Shown here: piece after piece, positions 17,754 through 26,360 of the stretch
Layout of the letters: every line of letters starts with the position of its first letter
Position numbering within the stretch: position 1 is the first letter of the stretch
Source of the DNA: an uncultured Bacteroidales bacterium
GTDB lineage: Bacteria > Bacteroidota > Bacteroidia > Bacteroidales > UBA932
Direction of reading: 5' to 3'
DNA: 32,550 nucleotides
Assembly (NCBI GenBank): GCA_900318015.1
Contig: ONJB01000072.1
Span: forward strand, 1-32,550
Notes under the pieces: model-generated
Databases searched by the model: none
The model's input: the letters and a program-made list of their open reading frames with translations, nothing else
What the model was told of the DNA's origin: nothing
Made by a program: the position numbers and the translations under genes

Positions 17754-18056
17754 ATGAAAACAACCGTACAAGAACTGGATGGGAGACTGGTCGCCATCCT
17801 TGCCGGCGAACTGGACACCGCCTCGGCTGCGGAGACGGAAGCCGCGCTCAAACCCCTGTTCGACAGCACCGGAAAGGACCTCGTCCTCGACTGCACCGAT
17901 CTGCAGTACATCGCCTCGAGCGGCATCCGCATCCTGGTGAACCTGCTCAAGACGGCGAAGGCGAAGGGGGACCGGGTCGTCCTGAAGAATGTCAATGAGG
18001 TGATCCGGGACGTGCTGGAACTCACCGGGTTCGTCTCCTATTTCGTCTTCGAATGA
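17754..18056 (+). CDS. STAS-domain anti-anti-sigma factor (RsbV/SpoIIAA-like)
   Basis: This 100-residue single-domain protein has the STAS core LAGELDTASAAETEAAL and LVLDCTDLQYIASSGIRIL. Ser56, in the ASSG motif, sits where SpoIIAA is phosphorylated by its partner kinase. In known systems the unphosphorylated form binds an anti-sigma kinase and frees a sigma factor or other target. The upstream SpoIIE-type phosphatase is the likely activator. A TTAGGAAT stretch precedes the start. The stop overlaps the next gene by four bases (ATGA). Confidence 0.92.
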   Translation: MKTTVQELDGRLVAILAGELDTASAAETEAALKPLFDSTGKDLVLDCTDLQYIASSGIRILVNLLKTAKAKGDRVVLKNVNEVIRDVLELTGFVSYFVFE

Positions 18057-19345
18057 AACGGCTTGCCCTGATGCTCCTGGCCGCCCTGCCGCTCTGTGCC
18101 CGGGCGCAGGAAAACACGTTCTCGGTCGATGCCGATTACCTCACGCGCGGTGAGATCCGGCGTGGCGGCATTTCTGTCGAGGAAGACGGGGATGCGCTCA
18201 ATTCGCGTTTCATCCTCAGCAGGACCCGTCTGGGAGCTTCCTATTCCCGCGACTGGCTGACGGCGCGTCTGACCGCCCAGCATGCCGACACCTGGGGAAG
18301 TGCGGCCGGAAACGGCCTGTCGATGAACGAGGCCTGGGTGAAAGCGCAGCTTCCGGTGGGCTTCTTCGCCCAGATCGGCCGCCAGCGTCTCTCGTATGAC
18401 GACCAGCGTATCTTCGGCGCAGACGACTGGTCCATGACCGGCTACTCCCACGACGGCTTGAAACTGGGATTCGAGCGGGCCGGACACAAGGTCCATCTGT
18501 TCGGCGCCTATAACCAGGATGTGAACAACATCGACGAGGGCGGCACCCGCTTTTCCGGAGGCATCCAGCCGTACAAGTCCCTGGCTTCCTTCTGGTATCA
18601 CTTCGATATCCCGAAAACCAACATCGGCGCCTCCCTTCTCTTCGTCAATATGGGCCTGGAAAGCATGAATGTCGGGGAAGAAGATACCTATACGACGTAT
18701 TTCCAGCAGCTTGCCGGCTCTTTCCTGTCTTGGACTCCGGAGCATTTCGGGCTGGAGGCGTCCTATTACCACCAGTGGGGAAAGGCTTTTGGAGGCATTC
18801 CCCTGAATGCGTGGATGGCCAGCGCGAAAGCCACGGCCACGCCGTCGGAGCACTGGTCGTTCCGGGCCGGCTATGATTACCTGAGCGGTGAGGAGGATTT
18901 TCCTATCCCGGGAGGGGGCAACATCGGCCTGGTGCGGCACGAGATCGTCCGGGGATTCAATTCCCTGTACGGTTCGAACCACAAGTTTTACGGGGCGATG
19001 GATTTCTTCTATGTGTCGACGTATGTGAACGGATTCACGCCCGGCCTCCAGAATCTCTATGCCGGCGTTTCCTGGACCCCCGTCCAGCAACTGTCGGCGG
19101 ACGCCGCCTACCATTTCTTCTCCACGGCCGCTCCCGTCAAGGATGCCAAGCGGGCTCTGGGACATGAGGTGGAGCTGGCGTTGACCTGGACCATCGTCCC
19201 TTCCGTGTCGCTCAGCGCCGGCTATTCGTTCATGCAAGGCACCGAGACCATGTCCGTCCTCAAGCGGAGTGCCAATAACAACCGGTTGCACTGGGGCTGG
19301 CTGATGCTGAACGTGACCCCGACCTTCTTCAAAGGGAAATGGTGA
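18053..19345 (+). CDS. Outer-membrane beta-barrel protein, porin-like (alginate-export-type fold)
   Basis: The 430-residue protein has a signal peptide (MKRLALMLLAALPLCARA) followed by alternating amphipathic strands throughout. Examples are TRLGASYSRDWLTARLTAQ, AWVKAQLPVGFFAQIGRQRL and LHWGWLMLNVTPTF. The segment QIGRQRLSYDDQRIFGADDW is typical of porins with an alginate-export-like barrel. No plug domain or TonB box is seen, so it is a passive channel rather than a TonB-dependent receptor. Its cargo cannot be read. Placement after the NRPS and switch genes, and before PnuC, leaves both metabolite exit and vitamin entry open. Confidence 0.72.
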   Translation: MKRLALMLLAALPLCARAQENTFSVDADYLTRGEIRRGGISVEEDGDALNSRFILSRTRLGASYSRDWLTARLTAQHADTWGSAAGNGLSMNEAWVKAQLPVGFFAQIGRQRLSYDDQRIFGADDWSMTGYSHDGLKLGFERAGHKVHLFGAYNQDVNNIDEGGTRFSGGIQPYKSLASFWYHFDIPKTNIGASLLFVNMGLESMNVGEEDTYTTYFQQLAGSFLSWTPEHFGLEASYYHQWGKAFGGIPLNAWMASAKATATPSEHWSFRAGYDYLSGEEDFPIPGGGNIGLVRHEIVRGFNSLYGSNHKFYGAMDFFYVSTYVNGFTPGLQNLYAGVSWTPVQQLSADAAYHFFSTAAPVKDAKRALGHEVELALTWTIVPSVSLSAGYSFMQGTETMSVLKRSANNNRLHWGWLMLNVTPTFFKGKW

Positions 19346-19353
19346 ACTGAAAG

Positions 19354-19926
19354 ATGAGCGTCATCGAAATCATCGAGATCTTCGCCCTGGTGACGGGTGT
19401 CGCCTACGTCGTCCTGGAGATCCTCCAGAAGAATGCGATGTGGGTGGTGGGCATCCTCACCGGCGCGGCCTGCGCGTACAGTTTCGCGGTGCAGCGGAGC
19501 TGGGGGATGATGGGCCTGAACCTCTATTACATCGTGATGTCCGTCATCGGCCTCGTGCAGTGGAGGAAGGACGATGCCGCGGTAGGGGAGGATGTGATCC
19601 ATCTGCGGTCCCTGCCGAAGAAAACGGCCCTCTGGAGCGCCGTGGGCTTCGTCCTGGGCTCCCTCGTCCTCATCTGGGTGTTCCGTGCCCTGGGGGACGG
19701 GGTGTCCGAATTGGATGCCCCCGCGACGGTCCTGAGCGTCATCGCGACCTGGTGGCTCACCCGTTCGTACATCCAGCAGTGGATGCTGTGGGTGGTGGCC
19801 GATGCCCTGACCACGATGCTCTGCGTGGTGAACGGCCAGTACTGGATGGCGTTCCTGTATCTCGCCTACATCGCCTCGGCGGTGTACGGCTATTGTCATT
19901 GGAAAAAGAAAGGAGTGGAACTATGA
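19354..19926 (+). CDS. pnuC: PnuC-family vitamin precursor transporter
   Basis: This inner-membrane protein of 190 residues has about seven hydrophobic helices. It has the family motifs ILQKNAMWVVGILTGAACAY, NLYYIVMSVIGLVQW and TRSYIQQWMLWVVADAL. PnuC carriers pass nicotinamide riboside by facilitated diffusion; the PnuT and PnuX branches carry thiamine or riboflavin. No thiamine riboswitch precedes it and no thiamine gene is adjacent, so nicotinamide riboside is the default reading with moderate confidence. It overlaps the next gene by four bases. Confidence 0.88.
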   Translation: MSVIEIIEIFALVTGVAYVVLEILQKNAMWVVGILTGAACAYSFAVQRSWGMMGLNLYYIVMSVIGLVQWRKDDAAVGEDVIHLRSLPKKTALWSAVGFVLGSLVLIWVFRALGDGVSELDAPATVLSVIATWWLTRSYIQQWMLWVVADALTTMLCVVNGQYWMAFLYLAYIASAVYGYCHWKKKGVEL

Positions 19927-20738
19927 TCCTGATCGTCGAAAGCGGCGCCACCAAGACCGACTGGTGCCTGGTGGAGGGCGGAAAACCGGTCCGCCGGTTG
20001 CAGACTCCGGGCATGAACCTGTCCACGATCGCGGCGGAGGCCAACGCTTCCGTCTTCGCGGACGCGGTCGAGTCCTTCACGGACGTGCACGAGGTCCATT
20101 TCTACGCGGCCGGCCTGCTGGAATTCCCCGCCGAGCTGGACCGCATCTTCAAGGAGCGCTTCCCGGGTGTCCGGTGCGAGTATGCGTCCGACCTCCTGGC
20201 GGCCGCCCGCGCGGCCTGCGGCCACGAGGCGGGCCTCGCCGCCATCCTGGGAACCGGTTCCAATACCTGTCATTACGACGGGGAAAAGATCGTACGGAAC
20301 ATCCATGGCGGCGGTTTCATCATCGGCGACGAGGGCAGCGCAGCGGCCCTGGGCCGGCTGTTCCTCGCAGATCTCGTCAAGGACCTGGTTCCGGAGGAGC
20401 TGGTGGAAGCTTTCTCCGCCTTCCACGAGGTGGATTATGCTTCCGTCGTCCGGAATGTCTATAAGAGCCCTGCGCCTTCCCGCTATCTCGGGAGCCTGGC
20501 CCCCTTCATCCTGGAGCACCGGGGAGAGCCCTATGTGGACGCCCTGGTGGAAAGGAACTTCCGCGACCTGTTCGAGCGTACGCTCGTGCGCTACGACCGT
20601 CTCCCCGTGGGCGTGGTGGGCGGTTTCGGCTGCGCCTGTCGGGCGGAGCTGGAACGACTCGGGGCCGGATACGGCCTGACTTTCTCCCGTTTCATCCCTT
20701 CTCCGATGGAAGGACTTGTCGACTACCATGGCGTATAA
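19923..20738 (+). CDS. BadF/BadG/BcrA-type ATPase, likely sugar (GlcNAc-type) kinase
   Basis: The 271-residue protein belongs to the ASKHA fold. LIVESGATKTDWCLVEGG (residues 3-20) is the first phosphate loop, AILGTGSNTCHYDG the second, and HGGGFIIGDEGSAAALGR the sugar/ATP region. Bacteroidota homologues are usually annotated as N-acetylglucosamine kinase-like. In this position a role in salvage of a vitamin ribonucleoside brought in by PnuC is conceivable but unproven. The ATG at 19923 overlaps the pnuC stop by four bases and gives the family's normal N-terminus. The end overlaps recR by 11 bases. Confidence 0.82.
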   Translation: MILIVESGATKTDWCLVEGGKPVRRLQTPGMNLSTIAAEANASVFADAVESFTDVHEVHFYAAGLLEFPAELDRIFKERFPGVRCEYASDLLAAARAACGHEAGLAAILGTGSNTCHYDGEKIVRNIHGGGFIIGDEGSAAALGRLFLADLVKDLVPEELVEAFSAFHEVDYASVVRNVYKSPAPSRYLGSLAPFILEHRGEPYVDALVERNFRDLFERTLVRYDRLPVGVVGGFGCACRAELERLGAGYGLTFSRFIPSPMEGLVDYHGV

Positions 20739-21354
20739 AGAGAAATACCCTTCCGAACTCCTTTCCGATGCGGTCGAAGCCATCGGCTCGCTGCCCGGCG
20801 TAGGCCGTCGCAGCGCGCTCCGGCTGGCCCTGCACCTGCTTCGCCAGCCGCAGGAGAACGTCCACCATTTCACGGAGGCCATCAACCGCCTCCGGGACGA
20901 TGTCCGCTACTGCAAGGAATGCCGCATGATCTCCGACGAGGAAACCTGCTCCTTCTGCGCGGACCGTTCCCGCGACCATAGCGCCATCTGCGTGGTCGAG
21001 AGTGTCCGTGACGTGATGAGCATTGAGAATACCGGCCAGTACCACGGCGTGTACCACGTCCTCGGCGGCATCATTTCCCCGATTGCCGGCATCGGCCCGT
21101 CCGACCTGAGCATCCCGGAACTGGTCCGCCGCGTGGAGGCACTGGAGAATCCCGCCGGTGCGGAAGTGATCTTCGCCCTCAGCGGCGACGTGGAAGGGGA
21201 GTCCACCGCCTTCTATCTGTATCGTAAACTGTCCCATACGGGGGTCCGTTTCTCCACGCTGGCTCGCGGGCTCGGCTTCGGCGACGACCTTGAATATGCC
21301 GACGAACTCACCCTGGGCCGTTCCATCGCGGCCCGTCAGGAATTCAAGCCATGA
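20728..21354 (+). CDS. recR: Recombination mediator protein RecR
   Basis: The 208-residue protein starts with a helix-hairpin-helix region (SLPGVGRRSALRLALHLL). It has a four-cysteine zinc site (YCKECRMISDEETCSFCAD), the Toprim segment ICVVESVRDVMSIE and the C-terminal LARGLGFGDDLEYADELTL. RecR with RecO loads RecA on gapped DNA in repair. The ATG at 20728 is preferred over a TTG at 20716 and matches the family's usual length. The gene is embedded in a tight run, overlapping the kinase by 11 bases and mntP by four. Confidence 0.96.
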   Translation: MAYKEKYPSELLSDAVEAIGSLPGVGRRSALRLALHLLRQPQENVHHFTEAINRLRDDVRYCKECRMISDEETCSFCADRSRDHSAICVVESVRDVMSIENTGQYHGVYHVLGGIISPIAGIGPSDLSIPELVRRVEALENPAGAEVIFALSGDVEGESTAFYLYRKLSHTGVRFSTLARGLGFGDDLEYADELTLGRSIAARQEFKP

Positions 21355-21926
21355 ATGTGATCTTAAGCGCTATCCTGCTGGGGATTTCCCTCTGCGCCGA
21401 CTGCTTCGCGGTCGCGCTCTGCTCCAGCGTGACCGTCACCCGCGAGGAGGTCCGCCGCAAGGTATGGACCATCGCCGCCGTCTTCGCCGTCATCCAGACG
21501 GGCCTGTTCCTGGCCGGCTGGGGACTAGGAACCGTGGCGGCGGAACTGATTTCCGAATATGTCAGCCATTTCGAGAAAGTGGCCCATGTCATCGGCTTCC
21601 TCCTGCTGCTGTACGTGGGCGGCGAAATGTTCATCGACGGTGTCCGCAGCAAGTCGGAGCACCTGAACCTCAGCGGCTTCAAGAGCATCGTCATCGGGGG
21701 AATCGCCACCTCCATCGATGCGGCGGTGGTGGGCCTTTCCATGGCGATGGACACCGCTCCATGGAAGGAAATCTGGCCCATTTCGGTGTCCATCTTCGCG
21801 TTCACGGCCCTTTCGGTCGTGGTCGGGATGCTCTCCGGCAGCTTCATCGGCCGGAAACTCGGCTATTCCGCCCGCATCGTCGGGGGGCTCGTCCTCATCG
21901 GCCTGGGCGTCAACATCCTGTTGTAG
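21351..21926 (+). CDS. mntP: Manganese efflux pump MntP
   Basis: The 191-residue membrane protein has six helices in two similar halves. The paired motifs are GISLCADCFAVAL near the start and ATSIDAAVVGLSMAM near residue 125, each with the conserved Asp of the MntP family. It exports excess Mn2+. A four-base overlap with recR (ATGA) indicates coupling. No yybP-ykoY riboswitch is visible because no leader exists between the genes. Confidence 0.92.
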   Translation: MNVILSAILLGISLCADCFAVALCSSVTVTREEVRRKVWTIAAVFAVIQTGLFLAGWGLGTVAAELISEYVSHFEKVAHVIGFLLLLYVGGEMFIDGVRSKSEHLNLSGFKSIVIGGIATSIDAAVVGLSMAMDTAPWKEIWPISVSIFAFTALSVVVGMLSGSFIGRKLGYSARIVGGLVLIGLGVNILL

Positions 21927-21943
21927 TTCTTTCCGTTTTTTCG

Positions 21944-21951
21944 TATTTTTG
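21944..21951 (+). promoter_or_regulatory. -7 box of the LOG-family gene promoter
   Basis: TATTTTTG matches TAnnTTTG and lies 22 bases before the start codon at 21974, in the 47-base gap that ends the long eight-gene run. Confidence 0.65.
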
Positions 21952-21973
21952 AAATCCAGAATCCAAGTAGACG

Positions 21974-23092
21974 ATGGCGAACAAACCTTACCAGGAAATC
22001 TCCGATATCAACCAGCTGCCTGCTCCGGACGAGACGGGATTCATCTCCCGCTATGCGTTCCAATACATAGACTTCAACGAGGTCCCGCAATATGTGGCGG
22101 CGGGGCACCGCTTTTCCGACTGTTGTTTCCTCGGCTGTGAGATTCCCACCGGGATGGAAGGAAACATTGGCAGTACCTGCCTGGTGTTCCCCCGGTTGGG
22201 ACGCATCTACAATACCTTCCGGGGTCATCTGTACAATGGGGAGAGCCTGTACGCCGGCTATGATCCCGAGAACGAGGAATCCTATGCGACCTGCTTCGAC
22301 TCGCGGGTCTATGCCGACTACAAGGAGAAAGGTGTCAACTGCGACGACATCCGGGAGACCCTGGGCCGGACGATGCACGACCGGGCCATCGGCGACGCGA
22401 TGCGGGAATTCCTGAGCCGCTTCGACGAGCACCAGGTCGTCGCCATCATGGGCGGCCACGCGCAGTTGCGCACGGAGGCATCTTTTCGCCGGGTGGCTTT
22501 GATCGCGAAAGCGCTCACCGAACGGGGCAAGCTGATGGCCTCCGGCGGCGGCCCCGGCGCCATGGAGGCGACGCACTTCGGCGCCTGGATGGCGGGCAGG
22601 TCGATGGAAGAGTTCGACGACGCCCTGGAAATCCTTTCCGTCGCGCCCACGTTCAAGGACGAAGGGTGGCTCCGCACGGCCTTCGAGGTCCGGAAAAAGT
22701 ATCCGCAGAACAAGTATCGCAGCCTGGGCATTCCGACCTGGTTCTATGGGCACGAGCCCGCCACGCCGTTCGCGACCCATATCGCTAAGTACTTCTTCAA
22801 CAGCCTCCGGGAGGATGTCCTGCTGGCCATCGCCAAGGGCGGCATCATCTATTCGCCCGGATCGGCCGGCACCATCCAGGAAATCTTCCAGGACGCCGCG
22901 CAGAACCATTACGAGACCTTCGGCGCTCCCAGTCCGATGATCTTCCTGGACAAGGAGTTCTTCACGAAGGAAGTCCCCGTATACCCCCTGCTGGAAGACT
23001 TGCTCTCCCGCGGGAAGTATAGAGGACTTCTGATCTCCGTAACGGACGACCCTCAGGAAGTCATCGACACCCTGATGTCTTTCCCGAAATAG
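21974..23092 (+). CDS. LOG-family (Rossmann) nucleotide-processing protein
   Basis: The 372-residue protein has the LOG-family signature in its middle, LMASGGGPGAMEATHFGAWM (about 190-210), and a variant of the second motif, PGSAGTIQEIFQDAAQNHY (about 295-313). Family members such as LOG and PpnN cleave nucleoside monophosphates to base and ribose phosphate. The usual PGGxGTxxE reads PGSAGTIQE here, keeping the catalytic Glu. The N-terminal 150 residues are an extension not found in short LOG proteins, closer in size to the longer PpnN-like class. It converges on the esterase gene with one base between stops. Confidence 0.8.
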   Translation: MANKPYQEISDINQLPAPDETGFISRYAFQYIDFNEVPQYVAAGHRFSDCCFLGCEIPTGMEGNIGSTCLVFPRLGRIYNTFRGHLYNGESLYAGYDPENEESYATCFDSRVYADYKEKGVNCDDIRETLGRTMHDRAIGDAMREFLSRFDEHQVVAIMGGHAQLRTEASFRRVALIAKALTERGKLMASGGGPGAMEATHFGAWMAGRSMEEFDDALEILSVAPTFKDEGWLRTAFEVRKKYPQNKYRSLGIPTWFYGHEPATPFATHIAKYFFNSLREDVLLAIAKGGIIYSPGSAGTIQEIFQDAAQNHYETFGAPSPMIFLDKEFFTKEVPVYPLLEDLLSRGKYRGLLISVTDDPQEVIDTLMSFPK

Positions 23093-23093
23093 C

Positions 23094-24359
<1,266 letters not shown>

Positions 24360-25703
24360 TTAATTGTGATGTCCGTGTGTCCTGTTCCAGTTGTCCCAAG
24401 GCGCGGAAGCCTTCTTGCAGAGGTCCAGGAAATGGGCCTTGAGCTCGTCCCAGCGGTAATACGGACCGGAGACCGGTTCGATGCCGGGGATGAGGATCTC
24501 CTTCTCGTTGTAGAGGACCTTCGTGAGGACCTCGCCCTTCTTGTTCTGGTAGAAGATCATCTGGCAGTTGGTGGCCATCGGGACCTGGAAGAAGGCGTGG
24601 GGATCATCGACACCCATCAGGGCGAAGAGGGGCAGGATGGAGGTGTCGTGGCCGAAGCGCAGGTCGGCGGTGCGGTGGCTGCCGGGCTGCATGGCGGCGT
24701 CGGCCTTCTCGATGAAGTCCATCATCAGCGGACGGATCGCGAAGCGGATGACATCGCCGTTCTCGACGGAACCGCCCCACATGCGGTAGATGGAGTCATT
24801 GCCGCTGGCCCAGAGATAGACCAGCTCCTCGGGAACGAAGTATTTCCGGAGGATGTCGATGCCCATGAAGTCGATGACCTGGCACAGGCCGCCGGCGGTG
24901 AAGCAGGCCTTGACGAAAGGCTCGGGATTGCCGATGACCTTGAGGGCGGCGTCGTAATCCTTGAACAGCGGGGTCAGGAATCGGGTGAAATCATAGCCGG
25001 GCGTACCGGTAGCAGGCGTATACTTGGCGCTTTCCGGGTTACCGCCGCGCATGCGGGCCATCTGCTCGGGCGTGAAGCTCGGACGCGGCGCCGGCACCTC
25101 GCCGGGACGCGGGACGCGGAGGCTCGGATTGATATAGCCCATGAACCGTTCGGCGCTCGTGTAGGTGAATTCCTGCCGGGGGCTTTCCGCCTTCATCGAG
25201 TTGGTGAAGTTGCACATCGACACAATGCAGCGGAAGTTCGTGCTGGAGAAGCTGTTCACCTCCCAGCGGTCCTTGTTCTTGAACACGGCGGGGAACCTTT
25301 CCACCATCCGGGCCGCCAGCAGCTGGTGCTCCTTGGCGCCACGGGGCGTGAGGGAGCCTTCCATGCCCTTGTGGGCCTCCACGATGGCGTTCACATCGGC
25401 ATACAGGGCCTTTCCGGTCTCGGTGAGCAGGCCCAGGGAGTCCAGGACGGGGAACGCGCCCATCGCCGCGCGGGCGAAGGTGGCGTTCTGCTCATACCGG
25501 GAGCCGTGGCGTCCGTAATGGGAGATGTAGAACGGCTTGAAGCCCTTCGGGGCCTTCGTGTCCACGATGGGATTGAACTCGTACGAGTGCATGTTGTTCG
25601 CCGACCGGTCGGGGTTCTCGGTGAACAGGCGCACGACTTCCTCCTGGGCGCCGAGGCTCAGGCAGAAAATGGCCAAAAGTGCTGTGGTAAAGAGTCTTTT
25701 CAT
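24360..25703 (-). CDS. Exported histidine acid phosphatase (phytase/MINPP-like)
   Basis: The 447-residue protein has a signal peptide (MKRLFTTALLAIFCLSLGAQ). The histidine-phosphatase clan 2 motif SHYGRHGSRY contains His66 within RHGxR, and LRFGHDTS gives the His352-Asp353 proton donor. Clan members dephosphorylate inositol phosphates or other phosphomonoesters in the periplasm or outside the cell. The donor is HD, as in AppA-type phytases, rather than the HAE of MINPP, so substrate is open. It is transcribed with the downstream esterase from a clear promoter at 25724-25753. Confidence 0.88.
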   Translation of the reverse strand: MKRLFTTALLAIFCLSLGAQEEVVRLFTENPDRSANNMHSYEFNPIVDTKAPKGFKPFYISHYGRHGSRYEQNATFARAAMGAFPVLDSLGLLTETGKALYADVNAIVEAHKGMEGSLTPRGAKEHQLLAARMVERFPAVFKNKDRWEVNSFSSTNFRCIVSMCNFTNSMKAESPRQEFTYTSAERFMGYINPSLRVPRPGEVPAPRPSFTPEQMARMRGGNPESAKYTPATGTPGYDFTRFLTPLFKDYDAALKVIGNPEPFVKACFTAGGLCQVIDFMGIDILRKYFVPEELVYLWASGNDSIYRMWGGSVENGDVIRFAIRPLMMDFIEKADAAMQPGSHRTADLRFGHDTSILPLFALMGVDDPHAFFQVPMATNCQMIFYQNKKGEVLTKVLYNEKEILIPGIEPVSGPYYRWDELKAHFLDLCKKASAPWDNWNRTHGHHN

Positions 25704-25723
25704 CAGTGTTATTGTTTGTTTTA

Positions 25724-25753
25724 CAAATATAGTAAAAACTGATGAAAGAGCAA
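25724..25753 (-). promoter_or_regulatory. Bacteroidota promoter of the phosphatase-esterase operon
   Basis: On the minus strand TTG (25751-25753), a 19-base spacer and TATATTTG (25724-25731) match the -33/-7 consensus, 20 bases before the ATG. Confidence 0.75.
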
Positions 25754-25769
25754 GACTTTCTTTTTTCGG

Positions 25770-26360
25770 CTATAGAAGTGCAAGCAGCAGGCCCTGGATG
25801 CGGGCGTATTCCGCTTCGAAATTGGGGGTGAGCAGATCCTTGCCGATGGCGGCGGTCAGTTCCTCCTGCGTCCACCAGCGGCCTTCGGTCACTTCGTCGT
25901 TTTCGGGATGCAGGTCGGGATGGCCCACGGAAGCGAAGATGAAGACAAACTCGCGGTCCCGCTCCGTTTCCCAGATGTTGGTCTCCAGGAAGACCGGATT
26001 GAAGGCCGTGAGCCCCAGTTCCTCGGCGGCTTCCCGATACAAGGCCTCTTCCGCCAGTTCTCCGTAGGTGACATGTCCGCCGACGGCCGTATCCCAGTAG
26101 CCCGGGAGGAGGTCCTTTTCCATCGACCTTTTCTGCAGGAAAACCCTCCCCAGACGGTCCACCAGGTGGAGATGGACCACCGGGTGAAGGGGTTTGGCGC
26201 CGCTGTGGCACCAGGTGCGGGTCGCCTGTCCATAGACCAGTCCGCTGGGCTCGATGAGCGGGAGCATCTCTTCGGACGAAACGGAGGGAAGCCCGGGCGC
26301 GTCCACGGTCGGCCGGGGATAGACCGGCGCGGGTTCCAGGGGGTATACGAGATCGACCAT
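25770..26360 (-). CDS. NUDIX hydrolase
   Basis: The 196-residue protein carries a complete Nudix box. It begins at GGHVTYGELAEEALYREAAE and continues ELGL, keeping every consensus position of GX5EX7REUXEEXGU. Flanking strands VVHLHLVDRLGRVFLQKR and DREFVFIFASV complete the fold. The layout resembles isopentenyl-diphosphate isomerase-like or YfcD-like hydrolases, but the substrate cannot be told. ATG at 26360 overlaps the stop of the upstream transporter gene (TGATG), so the two are translationally coupled. The N-terminal 60 residues, rich in Pro, are not part of the Nudix core. Confidence 0.9.
   Translation of the reverse strand: MVDLVYPLEPAPVYPRPTVDAPGLPSVSSEEMLPLIEPSGLVYGQATRTWCHSGAKPLHPVVHLHLVDRLGRVFLQKRSMEKDLLPGYWDTAVGGHVTYGELAEEALYREAAEELGLTAFNPVFLETNIWETERDREFVFIFASVGHPDLHPENDEVTEGRWWTQEELTAAIGKDLLTPNFEAEYARIQGLLLALL

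Noticed and set aside
18040-19360. Outer-membrane barrel and PnuC as a thiamine uptake pair
   Set aside because: No TPP riboswitch, no thiamine enzyme nearby, and the barrel lacks a TonB plug; the evidence is not enough.
25740-25770. GAAAG/CTTTC hairpin with a T-run as a terminator
   Set aside because: The T-run follows on the plus strand, where no gene ends; for the minus-strand NUDIX gene the stem is short and lacks a direct T-tract.
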